A DNA stretch of 64,000 nucleotides from Bradyrhizobium niftali (GCF_004571025.1 NZ_SPQT01000011.1:62001-126000); one strand, 5' to 3'. Positions 6,861-15,786 are shown, numbered from the stretch's first letter. The notes: generated from the letters alone by a model not told the origin. Translations and numbers: made by a program.

Positions 6861-8660
6861 ATGAAACCGACCGATATCGCGGCCCCCGACTACTTTCACA
6901 AAGTGGTCGATTGCCAGTGGGCCTGTCCTGCGCACACCCCGGTTCCCGAATATATCCGACTGATCGCACAAGGCCGCTACAGCGACGCCTACATGATCAA
7001 TTGGCAATCGAACGTGTTTCCCGGAATTCTGGGACGCACCTGCGATCGTCCATGCGAGCCGGCGTGCCGGCGCGGCCGCGTCGAGGAAACACCGGTCGCG
7101 ATCTGCCGCCTCAAGCGCGTCGCAGCCGACTTCAAGGACGACATCACGCAGCGCCTGCCGCGCCCTTCATCGAAGAACGGCAAGCGCGTCGCGCTGGTCG
7201 GCGGCGGTCCGGCCTCGCTGACGGTGGCGCGTGATCTGGCGCCGCTCGGCTATCACTGCACCGTGTTCGATGCCGATCCGGAAGCCGGTGGCATGATGCG
7301 CTCGCAGATCCCGAAATTCCGCCTGCCCAATTCGGTGATCGACGAGGAGACCGGCTACATCCTCAATCTCGGCGTCGACTTCAAAGGCGGTCACCGCATC
7401 GAGAGCATGAAGGCGCTGCTCGCGGAGAAATACGACGCGATCTTCGTCGGCTCCGGCGCGCCGCGCGGCCGCGAGCTCGACATTCCCGGCCGGAAGGAGG
7501 CCGCCGCCAACATCCATATCGGCATCGAGTGGCTGTCCTCGGTCTCGTTCGGCCACATCGACAAGATCGGCAAACGCGTGATCGTGCTCGGCGGCGGCAA
7601 CACCGCGATGGATTGCTGCCGAACCGCGCGCCGCCTCGGCGGCGAGAAAGTCACGGTGATCGTGCGCTCCGGCTTCGAGGAGATGAAGGCCTCGCCCTGG
7701 GAGAAGGAGGACGCGATCCACGAGGATATTCCGATCCTCAACTACATGGTGCCGGTGGCATTCAAGCATGTCGCCGGCAAGCTCATCGGCGTCACCTTCC
7801 AGCACGTCAAAGCCGAATTCGACGCCAAAGGCCGCCGCAATCTGGTGCCTTCGGGCGACCCCGATCAGACCATTCCCTGCGACGACGTGCTGGTCGCGGT
7901 CGGCCAGGAGAACGCCTTCCCCTGGATCGAGCAGGACTGCGGCATCGAATTCGACAAATGGCACATGCCCAAGGTCGACCCCAAGACCTTCGCCTCGACC
8001 AACCCGAAAGTATTCTTCGGCGGCGACGCCGCCTTCGGTCCCAAGAACATCATCTGGGCGGTCGCGCACGGCCACGACGCCGCGCTGTCGATCCACAAGC
8101 TGCTGTCGGGCGAGGACATCACCGAGCGGCCGCTGCCGGAGGTGCATGTCTCGTCGCAGAAGATGGGCATCCACGAATGGAGCTATGACAACGACATCTC
8201 CGTCGACAAGCGCTTCAAGGTGCCGCATCGCGACAAGGTGATCGCGCTGAAGGACATCCGCACCGAGGTCGAGCTCGGCTACGACGTCAAGCTCGCGCTC
8301 GGCGAAGCCCATCGCTGCCTGAACTGCGACGTACAGACCGTGTTCTCGACTTCGCTCTGCATCGAGTGCGACGCCTGCGTCGACATCTGCCCGATGGACT
8401 GCATCTCCTTCACGGAGAATGGCGAGGAAGCCGATCTGCGCCAGCGCCTGAAGGCGCCGTCGCTGCATCCCGACCAGGACCTCTACGTGTCCTCCGATCT
8501 CAAGACCGGGCGCGTGATGGTGAAGGACGAAGATGTCTGCCTGCATTGCGGGCTGTGCGCCGAGCGCTGTCCCACCGGAGCCTGGGACATGCAGAAGTAT
8601 TTGATCGAAATGACTTACGCAGGTTCAGCATGTCCGACAAAAAGCCGATCAGCAGCGTAA
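6861..8660 (+). CDS. GltD-like FAD/NAD(P) oxidoreductase with C-terminal 2[4Fe-4S] ferredoxin domain
   Basis: 599 residues. The N-terminus has the GltD-type cysteine region (QWACPAHTPVPEYI, then RTCDRPCEPACRRG). The first Rossmann fold is ALVGGGPASLTVA near residue 113 for FAD, and the second is VIVLGGGNTAMDCC near 240 for NAD(P). The tail carries two ferredoxin motifs, CIECDACVDICP near 500 and CLHCGLCAERCP near 560. It overlaps korA by 31 nt, so it is probably the electron-transfer partner that passes electrons between the KorAB iron-sulfur centre or ferredoxin and NAD(P). Annotation as a glutamate synthase subunit would be misleading: no gltB is nearby. Confidence 0.85.
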   Translation: MKPTDIAAPDYFHKVVDCQWACPAHTPVPEYIRLIAQGRYSDAYMINWQSNVFPGILGRTCDRPCEPACRRGRVEETPVAICRLKRVAADFKDDITQRLPRPSSKNGKRVALVGGGPASLTVARDLAPLGYHCTVFDADPEAGGMMRSQIPKFRLPNSVIDEETGYILNLGVDFKGGHRIESMKALLAEKYDAIFVGSGAPRGRELDIPGRKEAAANIHIGIEWLSSVSFGHIDKIGKRVIVLGGGNTAMDCCRTARRLGGEKVTVIVRSGFEEMKASPWEKEDAIHEDIPILNYMVPVAFKHVAGKLIGVTFQHVKAEFDAKGRRNLVPSGDPDQTIPCDDVLVAVGQENAFPWIEQDCGIEFDKWHMPKVDPKTFASTNPKVFFGGDAAFGPKNIIWAVAHGHDAALSIHKLLSGEDITERPLPEVHVSSQKMGIHEWSYDNDISVDKRFKVPHRDKVIALKDIRTEVELGYDVKLALGEAHRCLNCDVQTVFSTSLCIECDACVDICPMDCISFTENGEEADLRQRLKAPSLHPDQDLYVSSDLKTGRVMVKDEDVCLHCGLCAERCPTGAWDMQKYLIEMTYAGSACPTKSRSAA

Positions 8661-10477
8661 ACGACTTCGTCGTCCGCTTCGCCAACGTCAACGGATCGGG
8701 CTCGGCCAGCGCCAACGAGATGTTCGCGCGCGCGATCCTGCGCCATGGCGTGCCGGTCTCCCCGCGCAACATCTTCCCTTCCAACATCCAGGGCCTGCCG
8801 ACCTGGTACGAGGTGCGGGTGACCGAAGACGGCCATCTCGGCGCCCGCGGCGGCGTCGACATGATGGTGGCGATGAACCCGCAGACCTGGGACAAGGACG
8901 TCGCCGGCATCGAGCCCGGCGGCTATCTGTTCTACGATTCCACCAAGCCGATGCCGTCGACGAAATTCCGCGACGACATCACCGTGATCGGCGTGCCGCT
9001 CACCGCGATCACCAACTCGACCTACACCGATCCGCGCCAGCGCCAGCTGTTCAAGAACATCATCTATCTCGGCGCGCTCTCTGCCCTGCTCGACATGGAC
9101 CCGAAGCTGATCGAGCAGCTGATCGGCGAGCAGTACAAGGGCAAGGAGAAGCTGCTCTCCTCCAACGTCCACGCGCTGCATCTCGGCCGCGACTGGGCGC
9201 TCCAGAACCTGAAATGCCCGATCGGGCTGCGGGTGAGGAAGTCCGACAAGGTCGGCGACAGCATCTTCATCGAGGGCAACAGCGCCGCCGCGCTCGGCGC
9301 CGTCTATGGCGGCGCCACCGTGTGCGCCTGGTATCCGATCACGCCCTCCTCGTCGGTGGCGGAAGCCTTCACCGCCCATTGCAAGAAGTACCGGCACGAC
9401 CCCGAGACGGGCAAGGCGAAATACGCCATCGTGCAGGGCGAGGACGAGCTGGCCTCGATCGGCATCGTGATCGGCGCGTCCTGGAACGGCGCCCGCGCCT
9501 TCACCGCGACCTCCGGCCCCGGCATTTCCTTGATGACGGAGTTCATCGGCCTTTCATATTTTGCCGAGATCCCCGCGGTGATCATGAACATCCAGCGCGC
9601 CGGGCCCTCCACGGGCATGCCGACCCGCACCCAGCAATGCGACATCATCGCCTGCGCCTATGCCTCGCATGGCGACACCAAGCATGTGCTGCTGTTCCCG
9701 GAGGATCCGGCGGAGGCCTTCGAGTTCGCGGCCGCCGCCTTCGATCTCGCCGAGCGGCTCCAGACCACGATCTTCCTGATGCTCGATCTCGATATCGGCA
9801 TGAATCACCGTCTCTGCCGTCCGCTGAAGTGGGACGATGCCCGGCAATATGACCGCGGCAAGATCATGACCGCGGAGATGCTGGAGGAAGGCCGCGACTT
9901 CGGCCGCTATCTCGACGTCGACGGCGACGGCATCCCCTACCGCACCTATCCCGGCACGCATCCGACCAAGGGCTCCTATTTTACCCGCGGTACTTCCCGG
10001 GATCGCTATGCGCGATATTCCGAGGAAGGCCCGGTCTATGCCGACAACATGCAGCGCCTGGTGCGCAAGTTCGAGACCGCGCAGGACCTCGTGCCGCGGC
10101 CGCTCCAGGCCAATGCGGAACGGCCGACCAAATACGGCGTGATCTATTTCGGCTCGACCTCGCCGGCGATGGACGAGGCGATCGGCCTGCTCGAAGCGCG
10201 CGGCCACCAGCTCGATCGCCTGCGCATCCGCGCCTTCCCGTTCCATTCGAGCGTGGCGAGCTTCCTCGCCGAGCACGATTTCGTCTACGTGGTCGAGCAG
10301 AACCGCGATGCCCAGTTGCGGCAACTCATCGTCAACGAGAACGGCATCGACCCCGTCCGCCTCGTGCCGATCGTGCATTACGACGGCACGCCGATCACCG
10401 CCCGCTTCATCGCAAAAGCCATTGGCGACCACCAGGATCACCTCAAGGTGACGCCGCTCCGCAAGGCCGTGTCATGA
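8630..10477 (+). CDS. korA: 2-oxoacid:ferredoxin oxidoreductase, fused gamma-alpha subunit (KorA-type)
   Basis: 615 residues from the ATG at 8630; the upstream open frame belongs to the previous gene. Domain order: gamma domain (NVNGSGSASANEMFARAI at 22-39, RGGVDMMVAMN), then the pyrimidine-binding alpha domain (ALGAVYGGATVCAWYPITPS, QGEDELASIGIVIGASWNG, TSGPGISLMTE), then a C-terminal transketolase-C-like domain. This is the arrangement of KorA/OorA-type 2-oxoglutarate oxidoreductases, which oxidise 2-oxoacids to acyl-CoA with ferredoxin reduction. 2-oxoglutarate is the likeliest substrate, inferred from family resemblance. The korA symbol is by family only. Confidence 0.85.
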   Translation: MSDKKPISSVNDFVVRFANVNGSGSASANEMFARAILRHGVPVSPRNIFPSNIQGLPTWYEVRVTEDGHLGARGGVDMMVAMNPQTWDKDVAGIEPGGYLFYDSTKPMPSTKFRDDITVIGVPLTAITNSTYTDPRQRQLFKNIIYLGALSALLDMDPKLIEQLIGEQYKGKEKLLSSNVHALHLGRDWALQNLKCPIGLRVRKSDKVGDSIFIEGNSAAALGAVYGGATVCAWYPITPSSSVAEAFTAHCKKYRHDPETGKAKYAIVQGEDELASIGIVIGASWNGARAFTATSGPGISLMTEFIGLSYFAEIPAVIMNIQRAGPSTGMPTRTQQCDIIACAYASHGDTKHVLLFPEDPAEAFEFAAAAFDLAERLQTTIFLMLDLDIGMNHRLCRPLKWDDARQYDRGKIMTAEMLEEGRDFGRYLDVDGDGIPYRTYPGTHPTKGSYFTRGTSRDRYARYSEEGPVYADNMQRLVRKFETAQDLVPRPLQANAERPTKYGVIYFGSTSPAMDEAIGLLEARGHQLDRLRIRAFPFHSSVASFLAEHDFVYVVEQNRDAQLRQLIVNENGIDPVRLVPIVHYDGTPITARFIAKAIGDHQDHLKVTPLRKAVS

Positions 10478-10498
10478 CCTACGCCTTGCTCTCTCTTC

Positions 10499-10584
10499 CG
10501 TCATGCCCGGCCTTGTGCCGGGCATCCACGACTTCCTTTTCCTCGGCCAAGACGTGGATGGCCGGGTCAAGCCCGGTCATGACG
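10499..10584. repeat. Palindromic repeat, family R2, at the korA/korB junction
   Basis: An inverted repeat starting CGTCATGCCCGGCCTTG and ending CAAGCCCGGTCATGACG, matching 54656-54739. It sits between the korA stop (10477) and the korB start (10608), where the other junctions of this operon overlap or nearly touch. Confidence 0.85.
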
Positions 10585-10607
10585 GGCTTGGGATCGCAGG
10601 TGCTCGC

Positions 10608-11663
10608 ATGACTTATATTGCCAAGCCGAAATTCCATCATCCCGGCCTCAAGAAGAACGAGCTCGGCTACACGCATCGCGACTACGAGGGCAAGATCTCG
10701 ACGCTGTGCGCCGGCTGCGGCCACGATTCGATCACGGCCTCGATCATCGAGGCCTGCTATGAGCTCTCGATCGAGCCGCACCGGGTGGCGAAGATCTCCG
10801 GGATCGGCTGCTCGTCGAAGACGCCGGACTATTTCCTCGGCAATTCGCACGGCTTCAACTCCGTGCACGGGCGCATGCCGTCGGTGCTGACCGGCGCCAA
10901 TCTCGCCAACCGCGACCTGATCTATCTCGGCGTGTCCGGCGACGGCGATTCCGCCTCGATCGGCTTCGGCCAGTTCGCGCACTCGATCCGGCGCGGCGTC
11001 AACATGACCTATATCGTCGAGAACAACGGCGTCTACGGCCTGACCAAGGGACAGTTCTCGGCGACCGCCGACCGCGGCTCGAAGTCCAAGAAGGGCGTGA
11101 CCAACACCGACAACGCCATCGACCTCGTCGCGATCGCGCTGCAACTGGGCGCAACCTTCGTGGCGCGCTCGTTCTCCGGCGACAAGACCCAGCTCGTGCC
11201 GCTGATCGCGGCCGCGATCCGCCACAAGGGCGCATCCTTCATCGACGTCATCAGCCCCTGCATCGCCTTCAACAACCATGCCGGCTCGACCAAGAGCTTC
11301 GACTATGTCCGCGAGCACAACGACGCGGTGAACCGGCTCGACGTGCTGGTCGGCCGCGACCCGATCGCGGTCGACTACGCGCCGGGCACGGTGCAATTGG
11401 TCGAGCAGCACGACGGCAGCAAGATCGCGCTGCGCAAGATCGACGCCGACTACGATCCGCATGACCGGCTCGGCGCCCAGACCTTCCTCCAGAAGCACGC
11501 CGCCAAGGGGCAGATCGTCACCGGCCTGCTCTATGTCGACCCCGATGCCGACGACCTGCACGCGCATCTCAACACGGTCGAGACGCCGCTCAACACGCTG
11601 GAAGCGGACACGCTGTGCCCGGGCTCGGCGGCGCTGGACAAGTTCAACGCCAGCATGCGGTGA
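10608..11663 (+). CDS. korB: 2-oxoacid:ferredoxin oxidoreductase beta subunit (KorB-type)
   Basis: 351 residues from the ATG at 10608; earlier in-frame starts lie inside repeat R2. This is the thiamine-diphosphate subunit. Seen: CAGCGHDS (36-43 region) and GIGCSSKTPDY with cysteines for the [4Fe-4S] cluster, and the ThDP/Mg motif GDGDSASIGFGQFAHSIRRG followed by ENNGVYGLTKGQ. Length is typical. With KorA and the flavoprotein it forms a complete enzyme. ATG also occurs across the korA stop (10474) but that frame ends at 10611. Confidence 0.87.
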   Translation: MTYIAKPKFHHPGLKKNELGYTHRDYEGKISTLCAGCGHDSITASIIEACYELSIEPHRVAKISGIGCSSKTPDYFLGNSHGFNSVHGRMPSVLTGANLANRDLIYLGVSGDGDSASIGFGQFAHSIRRGVNMTYIVENNGVYGLTKGQFSATADRGSKSKKGVTNTDNAIDLVAIALQLGATFVARSFSGDKTQLVPLIAAAIRHKGASFIDVISPCIAFNNHAGSTKSFDYVREHNDAVNRLDVLVGRDPIAVDYAPGTVQLVEQHDGSKIALRKIDADYDPHDRLGAQTFLQKHAAKGQIVTGLLYVDPDADDLHAHLNTVETPLNTLEADTLCPGSAALDKFNASMR

Positions 11664-12110
11664 TCATTTGCCGCGCTGAGGCGGAGGCCTGACGCGCACG
11701 GTGATCTTCTCCGACACGACAGGCGGCTCGAACGGATAGTGCTTGGCGTCGCCCAGCACCAGTTGAAGGGTATGGGTCCCGGGCGGAAGCTCGAGAAATG
11801 TTTCGGTCTGCCCCGCCCCGAAATGCAGATGCGACTTGTCCTGCGGGATCGGCTCCTTCGGATCGATGGGGTCGCTGACGTCGACCAGCAAATGATGATG
11901 GCCGGCGTTCTGGTAGTCGTCGCCGGCATGCGTCACGCCCATGTTGCGCAAGCCGAACCGGACCAGGAAACCGGCGCGCACCTTCTGCCCGTCATAAGGG
12001 GTGATGAAATAAACCTTTGCGTCCTTTGGAGCAGCCTTACCCTGCGAGAAGGCCACGCCCGGGAGCAATGCGAGCACCGCCGACAGCGCAACGCAGCGAA
12101 GGATTTGCAT
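11664..12110 (-). CDS. Exported DUF4399 protein
   Basis: 148 residues from the ATG at 12108-12110. The N-terminus is a clear signal peptide (MQILRCVALSAVLALLPGVAFSQG). The mature part is a beta-rich DUF4399 domain with conserved histidine patches (NAGHHHLLVD, SHLHFGAGQTE, HTLQLVLGDAKHYPF), which could bind metal, though this is inference. It lies 17 bp after the cyclase-FGE fusion gene in the same direction, so the two are probably co-transcribed. The stop codon abuts the korB stop, making a convergent pair with no spacer. The family's function is unknown. Confidence 0.82.
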   Translation of the reverse strand: MQILRCVALSAVLALLPGVAFSQGKAAPKDAKVYFITPYDGQKVRAGFLVRFGLRNMGVTHAGDDYQNAGHHHLLVDVSDPIDPKEPIPQDKSHLHFGAGQTETFLELPPGTHTLQLVLGDAKHYPFEPPVVSEKITVRVRPPPQRGK

Positions 12111-12127
12111 CAAATCTACTCCTGCAC

Positions 12128-13672
12128 TCAGGGACTGAGCGCGACCCGGAACCCATGCGTCGGGTAACGAACGTTGGTATCGTAGCCGTCGCGGTTGGAT
12201 GGCCGCACGTATCTCGAATCGTTCTTCCAGGAGCCCGAGCGCAGGACGTGCGAACTGCAGTCCCCACCGCTCCATGCCGAACCATCATTGGGCGCGCCTT
12301 GATAAGTCCTGTGCCAGCAATCGGCGACCCACTGATCGACGCCGCCGCCCATGTCGTAGAGTCCGAATGGATTGGGTTTGAAGCTACCGACCTTCGCCGG
12401 CTGCTCGGCGGCTGCGTCACCGCAATCCTTGCACCCGGCCATGCCCGGCTGGAGCTTGTCGCCCCACCAATATTTGGTCTGCGTTCCGCCGCGCGCCGCA
12501 TATTCCCATTCCGCTTCGCTCGGAAGCCGGTACGACTTCTTCGTCGCCTGCGCGAGCCAGCCAGCATATTGCTGTGCATCGGTCCAGCTTACATTCGTGA
12601 CGGGGGCGTCGTCCTTCCCGATCGCTGTAAAGCCACACGCCTTTGCAGCGGCGCATTCGTTCCACTCCCGCACCGTCACAGGGTATTTGCCGATCGAGAA
12701 TGGCTTGATCGCGACCTGGTGAACAGGGCGCTCGGTCGGATCATCGTTGCTTCCCATCGCGAAGCTGCCGCCGCGAACGACGATCATTTCGGGCTCGCTG
12801 GCGGGCGTCGGCGATTGGCTGGGCGTCGGCGTCGGTGCCGGTGCCGGTGCCGGCGGCGCAGGTGAAGCCAACGAGGGCGACGGTTGTGGCGTCGGCACGG
12901 CCGCTTCGCGCGCCGGAGGCTGCGGGACAGGAGAAGCGACCGGAGCGGCAGTCGGCGTGGCGGCCTGCTCGCTTCCCTTGCCGGGCGGCTGCGCCAGGAG
13001 ATACCAGAGCACGCCGGCGGCGCTGACCAGCAACGTCAAGCCGAGGAGAAAGATCAAGGTATTCTCGCGCCGGCCTCGCGTCCCGCCGACGGCATCTGCG
13101 TCGGGCAGCACGCGATAGATGCGCACGGGGTCGGTGATGTTCTTCACCTTGCGGTCGCCAAGGGACTCGTAGCCGCACACCACCTTGTGCTTGATCTGCT
13201 CGTAGATCGCGCCCGAGATGAAGACCTGACCGGGCTGGGCAATGCCTTCGATACGCGTGGCGATGTTGACGCCATCGCCGTAAACGTCGTCCGGCTCGAT
13301 GATGACATCACCCAGATTGACGCCAATTCGGTACTCGATCCGGGAGTCCTTCGGAAGCGAGGCATTGCGGCCGACGAGATTCTGCTGGATGACGATGCTG
13401 CAGCGAACGGCCTCAACAGGGCTATCGAAAATAGCGATGAAGCCGTCGCCCGTCGTCTTCACCAGGCTTCCATGGTGCTCGACGATACTGGGCTCGATGA
13501 GGTCCCGCTCGATCCGCTTGACGCGGACATGCGTGCCCTCCTCGTCGGCCTGCATCAAGCGGCTGTAGGACGCGATGTCGCCGACAATGATTGCAGCGAG
13601 ACGACGAGGCATTGCGCCGTGCGGAGGCGGCTCGTTCTGATTCCCGGATCTGAAGTTGCGAATTTCGCCCAT
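12128..13672 (-). CDS. Class III nucleotidyl cyclase fused to a formylglycine-generating-enzyme-like domain
   Basis: 514 residues from the ATG at 13670-13672; a TTG 18 nt upstream is possible. Residues about 20-190 form a CHD-type cyclase domain: RRLAAIIVGDIASYSRL with the first metal Asp, KTTGDGFIAIF with the second, and DDVYGDGVNIATRIEG carrying the base-contacting Asp and the transition-state Asn/Arg, so the site looks intact and adenylate-type. A single membrane helix follows (NTLIFLLGLTLLVSAAGVLW), then a long Pro/Ala linker. The C-terminal 220 residues are a sulfatase-modifying-factor (FGE) domain with GGSFAMGSNDDPTERPVHQV, RLPSEAEWEYAARGG and RGYDTN-like sugar-lectin features. The cyclase would be cytoplasmic and the FGE domain periplasmic. 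Confidence 0.85.
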   Translation of the reverse strand: MGEIRNFRSGNQNEPPPHGAMPRRLAAIIVGDIASYSRLMQADEEGTHVRVKRIERDLIEPSIVEHHGSLVKTTGDGFIAIFDSPVEAVRCSIVIQQNLVGRNASLPKDSRIEYRIGVNLGDVIIEPDDVYGDGVNIATRIEGIAQPGQVFISGAIYEQIKHKVVCGYESLGDRKVKNITDPVRIYRVLPDADAVGGTRGRRENTLIFLLGLTLLVSAAGVLWYLLAQPPGKGSEQAATPTAAPVASPVPQPPAREAAVPTPQPSPSLASPAPPAPAPAPTPTPSQSPTPASEPEMIVVRGGSFAMGSNDDPTERPVHQVAIKPFSIGKYPVTVREWNECAAAKACGFTAIGKDDAPVTNVSWTDAQQYAGWLAQATKKSYRLPSEAEWEYAARGGTQTKYWWGDKLQPGMAGCKDCGDAAAEQPAKVGSFKPNPFGLYDMGGGVDQWVADCWHRTYQGAPNDGSAWSGGDCSSHVLRSGSWKNDSRYVRPSNRDGYDTNVRYPTHGFRVALSP

Positions 13673-13690
13673 TGCGCGGGGACTCCACAA

Positions 13691-13897
13691 ACTTACAAAG
13701 GCGGCCCCAGCCTACGACTTCGAGAAGCAATCGTCTGTGAAGGCTATCACATTGACAAACTGGGACAATGTCGAAGGACTCGCGACATCGAGTTCCAGGG
13801 AGCGAGGACCTTGAACCCTTCTGGTCCAACCAGCGACTAAAGCGCCGCTCTCAGGGCGACGAAGTCCGCCACTGGTTCAGCCAAGACACATCGGGCT
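13691..13897. other. Intergenic, nothing recognised
   Basis: About 200 bp between two minus-strand genes. No repeat family member, clear promoter hexamers or open frame of note was seen. The promoter of the cyclase-FGE gene must lie here or just upstream. Confidence 0.4.
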
Positions 13898-14479
13898 TTA
13901 ATGGACAGGCTCGGGCTCGGGTGCGGCGCGACCCGAATATGCCAACCGGCCGGCCGTCCAGTATTGCTTGCAGGTCTCGAACAGCGTTTCGCCGTCCATG
14001 GTCAGGCCGCCCGTGACGAGCACGCCGTCCGCGCCAATGGGCTTGTTCAGCAGCGACAAGACGTGCTTCAGAAAGCCGCCTTCGAACCGCTCGGCAAGAA
14101 GAGGATCGACCTGAAGAACGACGATCCTCTGGCTGCGATACCGAAAGATCGATATGTCCCTCACCGATCTCCACGAGATGGTGTCATCGGCGATCCTGGT
14201 GTCGCGAATGCCGACACGGGTGATGAAGAGGACCGGCTCCCTGGCGGAGATCAACGTCCAGAGCGTCTTGCAGGTGGCCAGGCCGAAAAACACGATGCCG
14301 AAATAGCTGAGCGCGATCTGGATCGTGGCGATGTCCTTGCCATAGTGCAAGCTGAATGCGAGCGCGCCGCACAACAGCGTCGCCAGCAGGCCGGCTCCCA
14401 GCAACTTGAACAGCCGCGCAAGGGAATAGCCGATCGCAAGGTTGGGCAAGTTCTGACTTATGGACATTTTGACCGCCAC
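13898..14479 (-). CDS. Two-helix membrane protein, STM3941-like, paralogue A
   Basis: 193 residues. Two hydrophobic helices (about 22-45 and 52-72) are followed by a soluble domain reading VLFITRVGIRDTRIADDTIS, then WRSVRDISIFRYRSQRIVVL, then VLVTGGLTMDGETLFETCKQY. The pattern (membrane hairpin, then a PH-like domain with a Gly-Ile-Arg-Asp strand and a Trp) resembles the STM3941 family of unknown function. The gene at 22734-23393 has the same layout and shares FG and GIRD-LRI/TRI core segments. The start ATG at 14479 and an internal ATG at 14467 are both possible. Confidence 0.6.
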   Translation of the reverse strand: MAVKMSISQNLPNLAIGYSLARLFKLLGAGLLATLLCGALAFSLHYGKDIATIQIALSYFGIVFFGLATCKTLWTLISAREPVLFITRVGIRDTRIADDTISWRSVRDISIFRYRSQRIVVLQVDPLLAERFEGGFLKHVLSLLNKPIGADGVLVTGGLTMDGETLFETCKQYWTAGRLAYSGRAAPEPEPVH

Positions 14480-14671
14480 CAGTCATCTGCAACAACCAGG
14501 GGTTCTCAGCACCCCTCCTTCCAAATTGTTAAAGCGGGAACCTTGCGCGAGGCTGTCCGCAAGGCGCGGCCAGGAACGCTTGAACGCAACGCTTTCCGCC
14601 CGCGACTAACGGCCAATCGGCCCTGATCGTCCCGCCGCGGGCCATCAACGGCTCACGCGTTCGGTGCGACC

Positions 14672-15295
14672 ATGAAGCTTGCCCTCGTCCTGCCGCTTGT
14701 CCTTACCGCGTTCACCGGCGTCGCCCACGCCGATGAGGCCGATAAGGTCCGGGAAACCACAAAGGCCGAAGCCGACGCCTTCATGGGCCGCATCTATGCG
14801 GGGACGCCGGGTGACAAGGCCTATGCCTGCTTCGTTCGCCGCTACGATGCCGAGCATCTGGCGCGGCATCCCAAGCAGAAGGTCGCGTCGATGAAGCTGC
14901 TGATCTCCGCGGAGACCGACAAGGAGGACAAGCAACTCCACAATTCCTTCCGCCTGGGCTTCCGGTATCGCCATCGCAGCGGCGACTTCGACTCCAGCGG
15001 GTCGTGCGGCAGCCCCGCGGTGCTCCTCAGTCAGGGCGACGAAGTCCGTCTCGGCTGCGGCGTGGACTGCGAAGGCGGCGGGATCGAGGTGGCGCTGTCC
15101 AAGGACAACAAGTCCGCCATCATTCGGCTCGAGCAGGTCAGGGTCTGGCAGAACAACAAGCCGGATGACGAGGCCGAGCAATCGCTGGTCGCCGGCGCCG
15201 ACGACAAGATCTTCCGCCTCGACCGCACCGACAACAGCGAGTGCGCCTCGCTGGTGACCGACCGCAAGGAACTCGCCGCGCTGCGCCACAAGTGA
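14672..15295 (+). CDS. Exported protein of unknown function
   Basis: 207 residues with a clear cleavable signal peptide (MKLALVLPLVLTAFTGVAHA, then DEADK). The mature protein is charged with at least four cysteines (YACFVRR, GSCGS, LGCGVDCEGG, ECASL), compatible with periplasmic disulfides. I do not recognise a family. It precedes the DsrE-like gene by 41 bp in the same direction and may be co-transcribed. Confidence 0.65.
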   Translation: MKLALVLPLVLTAFTGVAHADEADKVRETTKAEADAFMGRIYAGTPGDKAYACFVRRYDAEHLARHPKQKVASMKLLISAETDKEDKQLHNSFRLGFRYRHRSGDFDSSGSCGSPAVLLSQGDEVRLGCGVDCEGGGIEVALSKDNKSAIIRLEQVRVWQNNKPDDEAEQSLVAGADDKIFRLDRTDNSECASLVTDRKELAALRHK

Positions 15296-15336
15296 TATGG
15301 GTCCGGCAAATTCGGGCGCAGCCGAGGGAGATCGCC

Positions 15337-15786
15337 ATGAACCGCCGGAACATCCTGTGGAGTGCCGTTTCAGCGCTAGGTGCGGCGCTCGGCGCCTCCC
15401 GCGCACAGGCCGCGACCGAGGCTCCGCCGTCGAACAAGCTCAAGGTCGTCTACCATCTCAGCGACGCCGAGAAGGTCAATTTCGTGCTCGGCAACATCCA
15501 GAACCACATCGACGGCGTCGGCGGCCCCGAGCACGTCACGATCGCGCTGGTGATTCACGGGCCGGCGCTGAAGGCGTTTCACTGGGCGCAGGCCAACCCC
15601 GATATCAGCAAGCGCGTTGGCGACTTCTCCAAGGACGGCGTCGAGCTCGCCGCCTGCGGCAACACGATGAAGGCGCAGAACGTCACGCTGACGGATCTGC
15701 TGCCGGGCTTCGTCAGCGCGGAGAAAGGCGGCGTGGTCCGCCTGGCCGAGCTGCAGTCGCAGGGCTATCTGTATTTGCGGCCGTAG
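15337..15786 (+). CDS. Exported DsrE-family protein
   Basis: 149 residues from the ATG at 15337, preceded by GAGGGAG. The N-terminus MNRRNILWSAVSALGAALG, ending at RAQA, has a twin-arginine and could be a Tat signal. The mature part is DsrE/DsrF-like: VVYHLSDAEKVNFVLGNIQNH, IALVIHGPALKAF, and ELAACGNTMKAQNVTLTDLL with the conserved single Cys. Such periplasmic proteins are often linked with sulfur transfer, but the specific role is unknown. Repeat R1 follows 22 bp after the stop. Confidence 0.8.
   Translation: MNRRNILWSAVSALGAALGASRAQAATEAPPSNKLKVVYHLSDAEKVNFVLGNIQNHIDGVGGPEHVTIALVIHGPALKAFHWAQANPDISKRVGDFSKDGVELAACGNTMKAQNVTLTDLLPGFVSAEKGGVVRLAELQSQGYLYLRP

Noticed and set aside
6861-8660. 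Glutamate synthase small subunit (gltD)
   Set aside because: The N-terminal part is GltD-like, but the protein carries a C-terminal ferredoxin domain and is linked to korA/korB with no gltB nearby.
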